A stretch of DNA of 64,000 nucleotides from Antrodiella citrinella (Eukaryota > Basidiomycota > Agaricomycetes > Polyporales > Steccherinaceae). Shown here piece by piece: positions 47,816 to 63,179 of this stretch (position 1 is the first letter of the stretch; every line of letters starts with the position of its first letter). The notes beneath the pieces were generated by a model. That model did not search any database. It was not told the DNA's origin and was given only the letters and a program-made list of their open reading frames with translations. The stretch spans positions 65,873 through 129,872 of the forward strand of contig SGPM01000002.1 of the NCBI GenBank assembly GCA_004802725.1, in the 5' to 3' direction. A program made the translations under genes and the position numbers.

Positions 47816-48656
47816 TCAAATCTTGGGGACGCGTAGGGTCTTGCTGATCATCGCGGCCGCCCATGCACCGAACACAAAAGTGACCAGGTGAATGTCTCCG
47901 TTCCCACCCTGGTTCCCCCAAAGCGTGACAGTACCATAGGGAATGCCCTCCTTTCCTTCAATCCAACCGTTCTTCGTCCAGTAACACATCGCTGAAACGA
48001 GGGCTAGTGAGGAAGGGATGGGGAGACCCTCGAAGTACTTTGATTTCCCTGTTGCGTCTTTAGGTACGAGTGCGACGGTGGCGTTGAAGCGAGCGAGACG
48101 AGCAATGCCACAGCAAATGAATGCTGTGAGCACCACTGTGTCAAGGTACGTTCGCAACCCTACTGTGAATGCGAGCAGGGCTGGGGCCACTCCGAATGAG
48201 ATCTGTAGGTAAATATACTTTGTGAGCCATGATTCGAGGATCGTACTTGTGTTCGACGTACAAGGTCCGCCAAACTGTCAAGTTCTTGGCCTATCATGCT
48301 GCTCTCTTTCCTCCACCGCGCAATCTTCCCATCAAAAAAGTCGAACATGAGGCCTGCGACGGGCAGAACCAGCGCAGTCCATAGGTAGTCCTCGTCACGA
48401 GACACGAGGTATTTTGCGGACATGAATATCGAGAGGGATCCACAGAAGCCATTCATGATTGTGACAAGGTCTGCCAGTCGGAAGTTTCTTGAACAGATAT
48501 ATGAGGACATGGTCTCCCTGTACACAAGAAATGAGCGTACCTCACGAGAGAGAAGTGTCCTTCCGTGTCCTGGTATTGTTGAAGAGCGGACTCGTCGACT
48601 TTAGTGTCGCCATTATAACCGTTGGGTGCAGTCTTGGATGCTTTCCTTTGGCTCAT
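47816..48656 (-). CDS. CHO1: Phosphatidylserine synthase (CDP-DAG--serine transferase)
   Basis: Forms phosphatidylserine from CDP-diacylglycerol and L-serine in the ER membrane, the fungal route that animals lack. About 260 residues in three exons. The CDP-alcohol transferase signature is complete: DFFDGKIARWRKESSMIGQE followed by LDSLADL. NFRLADLVTIMNGFCGSLSIF precedes it, and ISFGVAPALLAFTVGL and CCGIARLARFNATV follow, both typical of PssA/Cho1. YFEGLPIPSSLALV marks the later part. The stop is after LRVPKI. The 5' exon donor was placed at AG|GTACGC to give FSLVRNFRL. It lies in a run of four minus-strand genes. Confidence 0.94.
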
Positions 48657-48914
48657 GTGAGAAGAGAGTTGGATATCGTATGAGAGGAAAAGAGGAGGGC
48701 AGAATAAAAGGTCTTAAGGTCGTGGTGCGGAGTGAGGGGTGTCACTGCACAACCCAAATATGGGGTTTCGTCGGGTTAGGGTTACGGCACTCGGTACCGT
48801 CCCACCGTGACACAGGCCCAATGTAGACGGACAACCGTGACTGAACAGCAACTTGAATGGCATATTCCTGGATAGCACGACAACATTGGAATATACAAAG
48901 GAGAACTACTAGTA

Positions 48915-50765
48915 TCAGCCCATAACCACGTCCTCATCTTTTACTTGTAGCTTGGCTCCGAGCTCTCGGCTCTTGGCAACATACTCGTTCGGATGGGTCA
49001 CACTCTCACCACCACCGATTCCCTCACCTTTCGACACCTGTTTCGAATGTGTGATCTCGTACACTCGCGTGCACGCCACATGGAAATGACCATTCTTGAC
49101 GGTATGCATGATCTCCGGAAGGTCGGCCGATGTGAGGCCTTGGTTGGAATACGCAGCTAAGAGTGCAGTCTGTAAGTTTTCAGGTGCAAAGTGCCGATAA
49201 GGACATCCATGGTTGTCCGAAGAGCCAGGCTGATCTGCAAGGAGGATCTGCTGACAGCTATGCAGAATCGTAAGAAGACGTGGAAGGGCGTAGTCAGACA
49301 TGTTCCATACCTCTTAGCCGCATAGTTGGCGCGTTTGCCCTCCAGACCAAAGGAGTGCCGAATGTTATACCTGTACTCCTTATTGAACTTGTCGTCCTGT
49401 ATGTTGCTGAAGGACTTTCTCCAAAACAGGAGGGCCTCTTCGATGGACAGCCCAAGAATCTACATGTATATATTGGCTTTCGTCCGATCGCAACTCAAGG
49501 CATCAAGCACTTGCCTTCAAGAATAACCCGTATTGTAGACGACCAAAATGCTTCAGATGTCGATCCCTACGCAGACAATCGTGCAGATTTCGCATGCACA
49601 TCGGGTAGTGTTTCCGTGCAATGTCGTCGACCATATCAGCAGTCAATTCGGAGCCGTTTCCGGCAGCTGGTGCATTGCCCCACTCTGAGGATGCGCCTGC
49701 AAGGAAGCCTTGCGATAGGTTGTCTAGTATTGGTATGATCCTGGTATCTTCGTCGAGGCGAGGAAGAGCTTTCGCGGTCATCTATTTCAGAATTAATAAG
49801 AAGAGTTGTAGCAGTATATAATGAGAAATGGACCTCGAGGGCTTTCTCAAGCCGTGTCTGGAACTCTTGATACACGATGCTTGAAATATCCTTCTCGGCG
49901 ACATAAGCCATCCCGGCCTTGAGGAAGACCCTACGCTTCTCCACAAGGTCTGGTACTCGTGTCCATCTGACCTATAACACACCTAAGGTCAATAGTCCAG
50001 TGTCACTTGTGCAAAGCATACCTTGTAGTATCTCTCCCTGTTCTGTCTGGTTGCTTCTGCAACTTTACTCGATGACGATGCTGCAACTAGCTTGTCAGAG
50101 AGCTCTTTCGCATCTCCATCTGATACCTAAAGGACATCAAGAGACATTCACAATCATTAATGAGCAGACATACCGCTTCCCAACCGAAATCAGACGAATC
50201 CAAAAATGCCTTCTTCTCAGGTTCACCTCCACCCTCATACCGCACTTTGAAGAGCGTCAACTCTGCCTTCACAAACCGCCGTCGTAGTTCTTCTCTGCGT
50301 ATTGAGTCAGCGTTGGCAGCTCTCACAACAACAAAGTTCACGTACGATCGACAGAACGCGAGACGAAGCACGAAATGTCCAACATGATCTTTCTGACGCT
50401 GGGCATCCAGAGGCCGAGTTTGAGCAGTGTTTTCGTCCAGTTGGAGGTCGTGATTCGCGCATTGTGTAATCGTCATGCTCTTGAGCTCGTTCCATGGTCG
50501 ATTTCGCGCGAATGAAGACTCGATCTCGCCGAGAACGCGAAGGCGGTTGAGTGCGTAGGTCTCGAAATCTTCGAGCGTTATGTCTTCTATTGGTGGCTGG
50601 TCATAGCTTCAAGAATAGATCAATACGTTGTGTGAGCAGTACCTTTGGTCGAGAAACTCACAAGTTCAGTCGATGAGGGTATTTGAGATCGGACTGTAGC
50701 TGCACCGTGAGGTGAGGGTAGCCATTATTGGCGGGCCCCGGCCTCTTCTCTTTGTTCTTCAACAT
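48915..50765 (-). CDS. PRI2: DNA primase large subunit
   Basis: The regulatory Fe-S subunit of primase in the DNA polymerase alpha complex; nuclear, starts Okazaki fragments. About 470 residues in nine exons. N-terminal domain: YPHRLNFYDQPPIEDITLEDFETYALNRL, then RPWNEL and DHVGHFVLRLAFCRS. C-terminal Fe-S domain: cysteines in YPMCMRNLHDCL, the conserved HFGRLQYGLFLK, GLSIEEALLFWRKSF, YNIRHSFGLEGKRANYAA, then SCQQIL and GCPYRHF. These provide the four expected cluster cysteines. The tail is KDEDVVMG. The start follows from the conserved MLKNKEKRPG...LTVQLQSDL segment. Exon joins are all standard. Confidence 0.94.
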
Positions 50766-51261
50766 TGATTTCTGCGTCTACAAGTCTCCGGTATTGAATT
50801 GTGGTTTGAAATGGTCAAATGTCTATGGGGGTGCGTTGGGATTTGTGGTGAAACGAGGTGACAGAGGTGATTGAACTTGATTGAACGCGTCCAACGGGTT
50901 CAAGGTCACTGAATAAACGCGAAACGTCACGTATCCTGTCACGCGTTCGTGACCTTTGTCATGGCGCTGAGCCTCCATCGATCTCATCCGAATGGCAAGT
51001 TGGACTCGAATGGCCACCTCAGTCTGCAGCAGATCTATACATTCGAATTACTGTACTTCATTTACTACTTACAACAATATACAATGAGATTTACATACGA
51101 GATGAACGAAAGCAAGCAATAGACAAGTTAGACAGAGCATATACCGACGCATACCATAACAACAAGGGAGGCCTCAAAAAATACCACAAACAGCAAATAA
51201 ACGAAGAGATGTCGTACCAAATAACACTAGAGAAGAAGAACGTGCATGCCGGTGCACTTGA
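50766..51261. other. Intergenic region between two minus-strand genes
   Basis: About 500 bp holding the PRI2 promoter and the 3' flank of the large disordered gene. No feature recognised. Confidence 0.4.
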
Positions 51262-53267
51262 TCACTTCGTTTCATAACGACGACTGGACCTGCGAACAGG
51301 TCGTGCATTAGACATTTCGTCTATCACGTCCTCCTCGAAATCAAACGTAACCCCAGGTCGGTGTCTTCGCAAAGTGCCCTTCGCCGTCTGACCAGCCTCT
51401 TCCCGATTCCTCCAGTCTGTCGTTGCCAGTGCAGGGTCTCGGAGAGGGGGAGATGGGCGTCCGGCGGTTGAACTGCGAACTGACTCGCCGCCTATGACAG
51501 TATTGGGCTGAAGGTCAATGTTGTTGTCAGCATCATTGAATGCAGAAGCAAGACGACACACTTACTGCTGTGCCGTCCATAGCTTCCACCGACGCAGCCG
51601 AAACGGTACGATTCCTCTTCGACGAGATCAACCTGAACATCCTAGTGCCCGGGAGCGCAGCTGCAATGTCCTTAGGATTTGGAGGCAGCTGTGGACTCGG
51701 TGCGACGATGAAGGGTGCGGGCGCATGAATATTCGTAGGATGAGGCGTGACGATGTTCTTCACGGAAGTAGCAACAGCTTGCATGGTGCTCTGAGAATTC
51801 GCCCGGGGTCTCTGTGCACTAGTGGACGTCCTTGGAGCAACAGGTGTTTTGACTTCAGTCTCTTTGGGAGGCGATGACCGCGACCGGAAGAGTCCAAAGA
51901 AGCGCGTCTTCCCTTTCTCTTTGGAAGGAGTGATCGAAGGCGCAATCGACGGTGCAAAGGAATTGTGTCGTGACATAGAGGGGGCGAGGGAGGACGGCGT
52001 GCGAAGTTGTTCGGGCTCGACAGGAGACGACGAAATACGCAAATTCTCTAACACAGGCTTGGGCGCTGGGGTAGAAGGGTGTCCGGCGACAGGAACACGA
52101 TTCTGCGCTATGCCATTATGAGGATCTGACACAGAGCGCATGTGTGAAGATGTAGGCGCTGCCGATGCAGAACGACCATTCATGGGCATGGTTTGTCCCC
52201 GCGCAGGCTGAGGCGCTAATATGGATCCAAGACCATACGCTTTTGCGGCCGACGCAACACTGGGATACAAACGGCCTGCTCCTGTAGGAGCGGGAGAGGG
52301 CGCAGAACGGGGAGGCACGCGGGCAGGACCAACTGAATCGGGCGGACGCGACGCAACTTCCGTCTGATAGGTTCCATTGCGGTAAGCGGCAGCAATAGCA
52401 GAAGCGGAGGATGTCGCTTGACCAGCAGGGCCTGGTGTGGGTTGACTTCGGTGGAAGGGGTCGTACTGTGGAGCACTGTGAATCGCAGGGGGAGCTTGAG
52501 GGATAGCGCGAGCGGAAGGATAAGGAGCATTGGCAAAGTTCTGATTCTGAGGGGCTGTATGGGGTTGTGTAGCTGATATAGATACAGGAGCATGCTGCGT
52601 AGTGTATTGAGCTTGAGGTGGGGCTTGAGATTGAGACTGAGACTGAGGCAATGGTGCCGTGCGGTATCGAACTGATTCTGGGTATACTGCATTAGCCGTA
52701 GCTGGCGGCTGTTGCCGCTGATACGGCGTCGTCGTGTCTTGTCGTGAAGGGGCATGAGGTTGTATATTAGACAGACTTAGCCGTTGGGTCAAGTTTTTCT
52801 CTCGGCCACTGGAAGGAGAATGTTTAAGAGCCACTGACTGAGATATCGTATCGTTGGAACCATTCCGAAGATGCATGCGCCCTGATGGTGAGTGCTTTGG
52901 AGTCAAGTTACTCGCTGCCACTGCGGGCGAGGAGCGTGCCACAATCTGAACGCTGCGCGATGGCGAATGATTGACATGATTCGCTGGTTGCATCTGTGGT
53001 GATGGCGTCACATGCTGGGCTGAACGTGCGGGTGAATGATCGGGACCGCCTGCAGCTTCAGACATGGAACTAGTCGTTGGGCCATTGCCATGCGATAGCA
53101 CTGCTGGAGCAGAGTGGAGTGGTAACACTTGAGGTCGAGACGACTGAAACGGCGACGATGATAATATAGGTGCAGGTGTCGCTAAGGCATGCTTGGGGGA
53201 GCGAGGGTCATAAGGCTGCTCATTTGCGGGCAGAGGTGACAACATATTGGACTGGGCTTGGGCTTGG

Positions 53268-53299
<32 letters not shown>

Positions 53300-55917
53300 T
53301 TGCGCTTGTGCCATAGCTGCCATCATTCGGGGCTCTGGTATAGGTATGGGGGCGGCGCGAGGCGTGTCTTCACCTGGCTGCGGATACGCACGACGAGCAG
53401 GTGACGGAGGTGTGGCGTGCGTTGGAGGAGCGTGATTGCCATGTGCAGGAGGTGGGTATGTGGATGAACGCGCGGCATTCGACGTCGTGTTAGGAACGGC
53501 TCTCGCGCCATTCAACGCATCTTCGTTCAACGGAAACTTCGACGATGCATCTGGCGCAGTGTTGTGCACTGCATGTGAATACTGGCTTAGAGAGTGCTGA
53601 GATGCATGCTGCCCTGGGTGTGCGGACGACGAGGATGGATTGAACGTCAGCTCTCCGGAGACAGGAGGATCAGGAGCTCGATACACGCTCAACTTGGCGA
53701 AGCTGGCTCCCGGGTTTGCAGATGGGGGAGCATCGGCTTCGCCTCTATGCGGAACGTATGTCTGAGTCTCACTCTTCGGCGGCACTGGCAAGGACTGGAC
53801 CTGCCGTCGAGGCGAGGGTGCACCGTAAGACTTAGCGGGAAGAGGGGGTAGCGGGCCGTTATATGTAGACGCTGGTGTTGGTGCTGACTGTTTGACAGGA
53901 GGAATGGGGGCAGCGGAAGGTGGTCTTGCAATTGGGTCCGGCGAATGGTACTGCCCTGTAGACGGCTGAGAAGGGGCATACGTGTTATATGTCCCCGTCG
54001 ATGCTTGCTGCGGTTGCGATTGTATATATCCATTTTGCATCGGAGTTGAGGTAGCTGCTCGTGCACTCCCGTAGACTGCAGGCGGGACCTGCAAGTATGA
54101 CGCATGCGTAAGACCTGCCGACATGGGGATCCGATTAGCATCTAATTGCGTTCCGTACGACCTCCCTCCTTCGGGATCCGGTCCTGGAGTCTTTGGCGGT
54201 ACAACAGGTACTTGTTGATCAGAAGGACCCTGCCCAGCTCGAATGCTGACTATTTGAGGCTTATACGGAGTAGGAGCTGGACCTACGGGTGCAGACGTCT
54301 GCGCCGTCTGGGCAGCAGACTGATAACCCGTAGTAGGTACCACGGGTGGTTGCTTCGAAGGAGCAGGGACTCTTGCCTGCGTAGATTCCGCTTCATGTAC
54401 ACGGTGAATCTTGCGCTGAGACATATCATCGAGATGGGACACGATGAGACTGTTGGAGTTGACTCACCCGTTCTCTTCCTGTACGTTCAGTCTCGCTACC
54501 CGAAGGTCCCGAGGGCCCATCTGTAGCGTTTCCCGCGGTGCGCTTGCGATCTGCTATTCGCTAGAAATACATCAACCCGTCAATGCCTGCAGCGATATCC
54601 TGAGACTCGAAGATACTGACCGGAGCACGCTCTCTACCGGATTCCTGTTCACTGCTAGACAAGCCCGACTCTTGAGTATTTGGGTACTGATACGTCCTGT
54701 CACGGTGGGAACGATGTTGTTTCTTCTCCGGGACCGTAGGCGGATAAGGGCGTGTCACACGAGACGGGTCACTAGACGACGCAGGAGGTCGCGAGGAGGC
54801 GGGTGCGTTCGTAGTGTACTGTGTTGAGGGGAGAGCAATATTAGAACTAGATGAAGGCATCTGGTCTGGGTACAGCTGTCGTGTCTGCATAACGTGTCAA
54901 TAGGGACATACTACACTCGAACATATATTGAGCACTCACTGAAGTTCTGTCGTCAGTATTTGCCCATCTTGGTTGACTTCCGGGCTGCCCATTCGTATAA
55001 TCCGTATACCGTGGATCCTCCCTTCTGCGGATCTCTGCGTCTCGAACCTTCTCTCTGTCTCTGTGCCGACTACTCTTCTCTCTGGCCTTCTCCTCTCCTT
55101 GCCTGCGCCTCTCGCGTTCTGCTTCTTTCTCCTTTCGTCGCTCTCTCTCAGCTTCCGTGGCTCTCTCGCGCGCCCTTTCCTCTTCTCTCGCTCTCGCTCT
55201 CTCTTCAGCTTTCCGTCTCGCACGTTCCTCCTCTTTCAACCTTGCTTTCTCTGCATGCCGCCGTTCCCTCTCCCTCTCCTTCTCTTTCTCTCGATCACGC
55301 TGACGAGAGGCTGAGGTCTCTTTTGGAATTGGATCAGGAGGTATGTAGTATGTTTGAGTGGAGGTAGGCGCGAGTGGAGCAGTGTCAGGCTGATATCCGT
55401 CTCGAGGCTGCTTGCTGGAGTGAGTCGATCTAGCGTGTTCAACCAATATTTTTTCGTCGGAGGAAGGGGACTCGCGTTTCTCAGTCTTTCGCTTGAGGTA
55501 TCCACGAATACCGTGAGACTCCTTGGAAGGCTCCTTTGTTCGTGAACGCGAAGGGCCGCTCGCGGGATGAGCTGTGTCGACCAGTGGCACAGTGTTCTGA
55601 AGCAGCTGAGCTTGAGCCTGGGCTACAGTATAGAAGGAAGATGAAGGCGCAGCTGGATTCGCCTGTTCTTTGCTGCCAGTTCGATGGTGGGTGTAAGCGA
55701 ACGGGACAGTTTGGTCGGCGGGAGCGTCTACACGTCTTGACCGGTGGTGTTTCTCGGGTGCAGACGGCGTCGGGATGGGTTGCTCAACGTTTGGTCGTTG
55801 TGAGGTCGTCATTGTCTGTCGTGGTCGGTTGTCAGAGTCGGATTCTTGTGGTGTCCATAATTTGTACGCTTCTCTCTGGGAAGAGCTCTCGTGCTCACGC
55901 CGTCGTCTAGTGCTCAT
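51262..55917 (-). CDS. Large disordered protein, unknown function
   Basis: About 1,400 residues in five exons. I do not recognise the family. The N-terminus MSTRRRREHESSSQREAYKLW precedes Ser/Pro-rich sequence; about residues 205-300 form a run of alternating Arg, Glu and Lys with few breaks, which may be a single alpha-helix. A very long Pro/Gln/Ser-rich region follows with an Ala-Gln repeat. Near the C-terminus, KGKTRFFGLFRSRSSPP is a basic-hydrophobic motif, and the last exon has RHRPGVTFDFEEDVIDEM and ends RRSSRRYETK. Such proteins in fungi can be cytoskeletal or septal, but nothing here proves that. Exons were joined at clean GT-AG sites. It is divergent from the USP7 gene. Confidence 0.75.
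53253..53311 (-). repeat. Hexanucleotide repeat encoding Ala-Gln
   Basis: A run of about ten imperfect 6 bp units (GCCTGA on the plus strand) that encodes alternating Ala and Gln in the disordered protein. The middle units are identical and the flanking ones have drifted, so copy number may vary between strains. Confidence 0.85.
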
Positions 55918-57257
55918 TCTAGTATCCAGAGGGTTCGAGCAGGATTGCAGGCCCGTTTCGGGCCCAATACCGGACCTGGATTTATACGGGGAGGGGTGGC
56001 CAAGGACACGGACAGGGGATGGTGGGTGCAGAGAGTAGAACAGAAATGGCCAGTCGACATGAGGCCAAGGCTACGTCCGAAAGAGTTGGGTTTCCACCCG
56101 CGACCCTTCCAGCGCTCTCTGCCTCTTGACGCTCTCGCTCATGTGCATACTGTTACCCTCTCTTGGGTTCACAACCCGTCTATTCGCCGATCTGCAGACT
56201 GCAGTGTTCACTGACCGTTTCATCTGCAATGATGAGCTGCCAACAGTCGCGTTCACACGATCATGGTTGGGAGGTCTGAAACCATCTATGTATCCTGGCG
56301 TGCTGGAGGCACATCAGCACCGCGCAGGCAACGACGTATCCAGTCAAGCACACAGGGGCGTAGGAACGCATTCCCAAGAAGAATGCAGGCTGAAGCTAGC
56401 GTTGCGCCGGCTTGCCGATGTCATTTGATGTGGTGTAATGATCAGACGAGCAGGACAACGGTGTTACGAAAAAAGTCACGACATGTATTCGGGAAAGCAA
56501 CCTAGGCATAGATACGACGTAAGAAAACCAAGAGTAGGATGTGAGCCATCAATGGGACACGGACAGGTCGCAAGAGAACTCGAAGGACAGACCTGCCCTA
56601 TGTCGTTGAGGCCAGGCAGAACGGGATGGGCAAAGAGCCATTCTACCCCAACACGGAGCGAAACAGCAACCAGTCCACAGACGGCTCGATTTTACACGAT
56701 ATTGACTCATTATCGACAGTAGACAGCGGAAAAGCTGTTGGAAGTATGAATACCTCCCCGTCGAGACAATTTAAGGATCGTGTGGCACGCGAAAGAGGGA
56801 AGAAGAAAAGAGAAAGAACTCAGCTCAGACAGATAGAACCGCAGATTCAGTCAACAACCTGGACCAATTGTTATTCACGCGTTGGTTGAGGATTCGTGAA
56901 GTTAGTGCGCGGGGATGGTAGAGTAAAAAAGATTGTTGCGGTGGCGAGCTCACGGCGTCCCCTTATAAGCATTCGTCACTGGCGGGGACTTACTAATATG
57001 ACCATTTTTCCCACGGCAGGTGTCTCCCAGTCGTCTCCGTCGAAAGACTGTGCTCACCGCTTACCATTATCCATTTCTCTCCATCTACGCACACCTGGCC
57101 GCCTCCACGACACCTTGATATCTTTCCACACGAACGCCACGACGGTCTGACGAGATATCTGTATCGATAATTCAGCGTACGCGCAGCGGTTATGGTATAT
57201 ACTCCATTACGGCTCATCCCGCGTGCTCTATTCACCCTTCCTTCATAGAGCGATACC
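55918..57257. other. Divergent intergenic region before the USP7 gene
   Basis: About 1.34 kb between two divergent starts. Several frames of 60-107 codons exist, without homology or coding bias. The region before the USP7 start contains TATATA-like sequence near 57194, which may be its core promoter. Confidence 0.4.
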
Positions 57258-61489
<4,232 letters not shown>

Positions 61490-61868
61490 GTACGGGATGC
61501 TTTGATATTCAAGTTCCGATCCACTTGCATTTCCATGGTTTTGCTTCTACCTTACGTCGGATGAATGCGGCTTTGACTTGACAGGGACAACGATATTCGT
61601 GTCGCATACTTGTTTTCTCTGCCGCCCCAAATGCCACAACCCCGTTGTACAATTATGTCTCTCTTCCATTCTTCCATGTCTCTCTGATGTATCTCGTTTC
61701 GTTTCGGCTCCCATTGTGATCATATGCGGACGAAAGTCAACAGTGTACATCACCTCATCACGTTCTCAAATCACAATTACTAGACATCCGTTCGTACAGA
61801 CGGGCCTCGCCGAGCGAGAGAAAGTGCACCAGTTGAGTGGTTTGACAAGAAGATTTACAATCAACCAG
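61490..61868. other. Convergent 3' flanks
   Basis: About 380 bp between the USP7 gene stop (+) and the Sec66 gene stop (-). No feature recognised. Confidence 0.4.
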
Positions 61869-62853
61869 CTACTTCCGCTTTTTGGTCTTTTTGGCCGACT
61901 GTGCATGAGAAGTCATGCCCAAAGGGGAACGCGCGACGCAAAATGTCAGCTAAGCTGCTCTGCTACGTGACGAATAGAACTACGATGTACCCACTTTGGG
62001 TGTGCGGGGAGAAGAGGGCAAGTTCGGACTTTCGCCGTCACTGGATAAGTTACTATCTGCGCCTGCGCTCGTAGGTGTGGCAAGGCTTCCGTTGGAGGAT
62101 CTTGCGGATCCCGGTGTGAGGGGTATGTTGGCGGACACGGGCGTTGCGTTTGCGGGTGGAGACGTCGGTGAGACGAGCACGGGTGCTACGATGGCGGGGG
62201 GAAGCGACTTTGCGTTGGACTTGATACCGTACTTTTTCTCTGTAGTACACGTGTTCCGCTCGTCAGTCCGGCGCGTCTCGTGTCGCGACAGAATGTCAGA
62301 GGATTCACGTACCAGCCTCCAGTCTCAGGACGGGCACCTGCTCGAATATGGCCCGAATCTTCTCGTTGTGCAGCATCTCGGTCGCGGTCTGGAAGATGAT
62401 TTGGCCCCAGCCCTCTACGAAGGTGTTTGCTTCTGCCGCCACCTCTAAAATCTCCGCCTCCAGCTCTTTCTCGGCAGCCACCAGGCTTGTAAAAAGGTCG
62501 TCTCCGATAGAGCCTTTCTGGAGGAGTTGCTGCAGTGCAGGCTTGTCTTCGCGAATCCGGAGGATGCGCTGTACGTCTGTCATGGCCCGACGCACGAGGG
62601 CGGCTTTGAGCAGATGCTCTGGCGTGGGTGGGTCGGATCGTTGCAATAGCGTGATGTAAATGTCTCGTTCTTTGTGGCGGGGAAAGTATGGTTCGATTCC
62701 TTTGTCTATGAGCAAATAATCTAGGTCAAGTGAGCCGAGAATCGGTGAACACGGACACGTACTGGCAATCCGGCGTCTGTACCAACCACTGAAGACCCAG
62801 AGACCTCCAAAGATACAGAAGAGATAGATGATCGGAATATAAATCGACGCCAT
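61869..62853 (-). CDS. SEC66: ER translocation protein Sec66/Sec71
   Basis: A subunit of the fungal Sec62/63 complex, which drives post-translational import through Sec61. About 255 residues in three exons. The N-terminal membrane anchor is ASIYIPIIYLFCIFGGLWVF, followed by WYRRRIA. The cytosolic domain has EPYFPRHKERDIYITLL, LLKAALVRRAMTDVQRIL, REDKPALQQLLQKGSIGDD and AAEKELEAEILEVAAEANTF, all family hallmarks. A Ser/Pro/Thr-rich tail follows. With a GTGGGT donor after SPRTPK and a 96 nt intron (61899-61994) the protein ends in the lysine-rich SAKKTKKRK; without it, it would end VGTS. Divergent from citrate synthase. Confidence 0.92.
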
Positions 62854-63179
62854 GACGGTCGTCGGGAAAGAGTGTTGGGGAGTGACAGAGTCTCGAGAGC
62901 AAAAGTGTTGGACGTTGGCGTTCAAATGTCCGTGCTCGCTGGCAACTGGCACTGGCACTGCCTGGATAGACGCCCTGACCTAATGGGGATCATCAACGAT
63001 GTGCGAAATTCGGCGTTGACCGGGAGATGGTGACAAGCGGACAGCAGTTCTTTCTGTCCGTCATAACATGGGGCGCCTAAAATGCGTCGGCTTATAAGGT
63101 CGGAGCTAGCTGGCAACTCCCCCAATTTCCACTTTTCCTGCTTTCTTCCTATACCCTCACTCCCCTCGCCGTCGTCACC
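62854..63179. promoter_or_regulatory. Divergent promoter region, SEC66 and citrate synthase
   Basis: The 326 bp between the two start codons hold both promoters. A TATAAG at 63093-63098 lies about 85 bp before the citrate synthase ATG and is followed by a C/T-rich stretch, which is a common fungal core-promoter layout. Confidence 0.5.
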
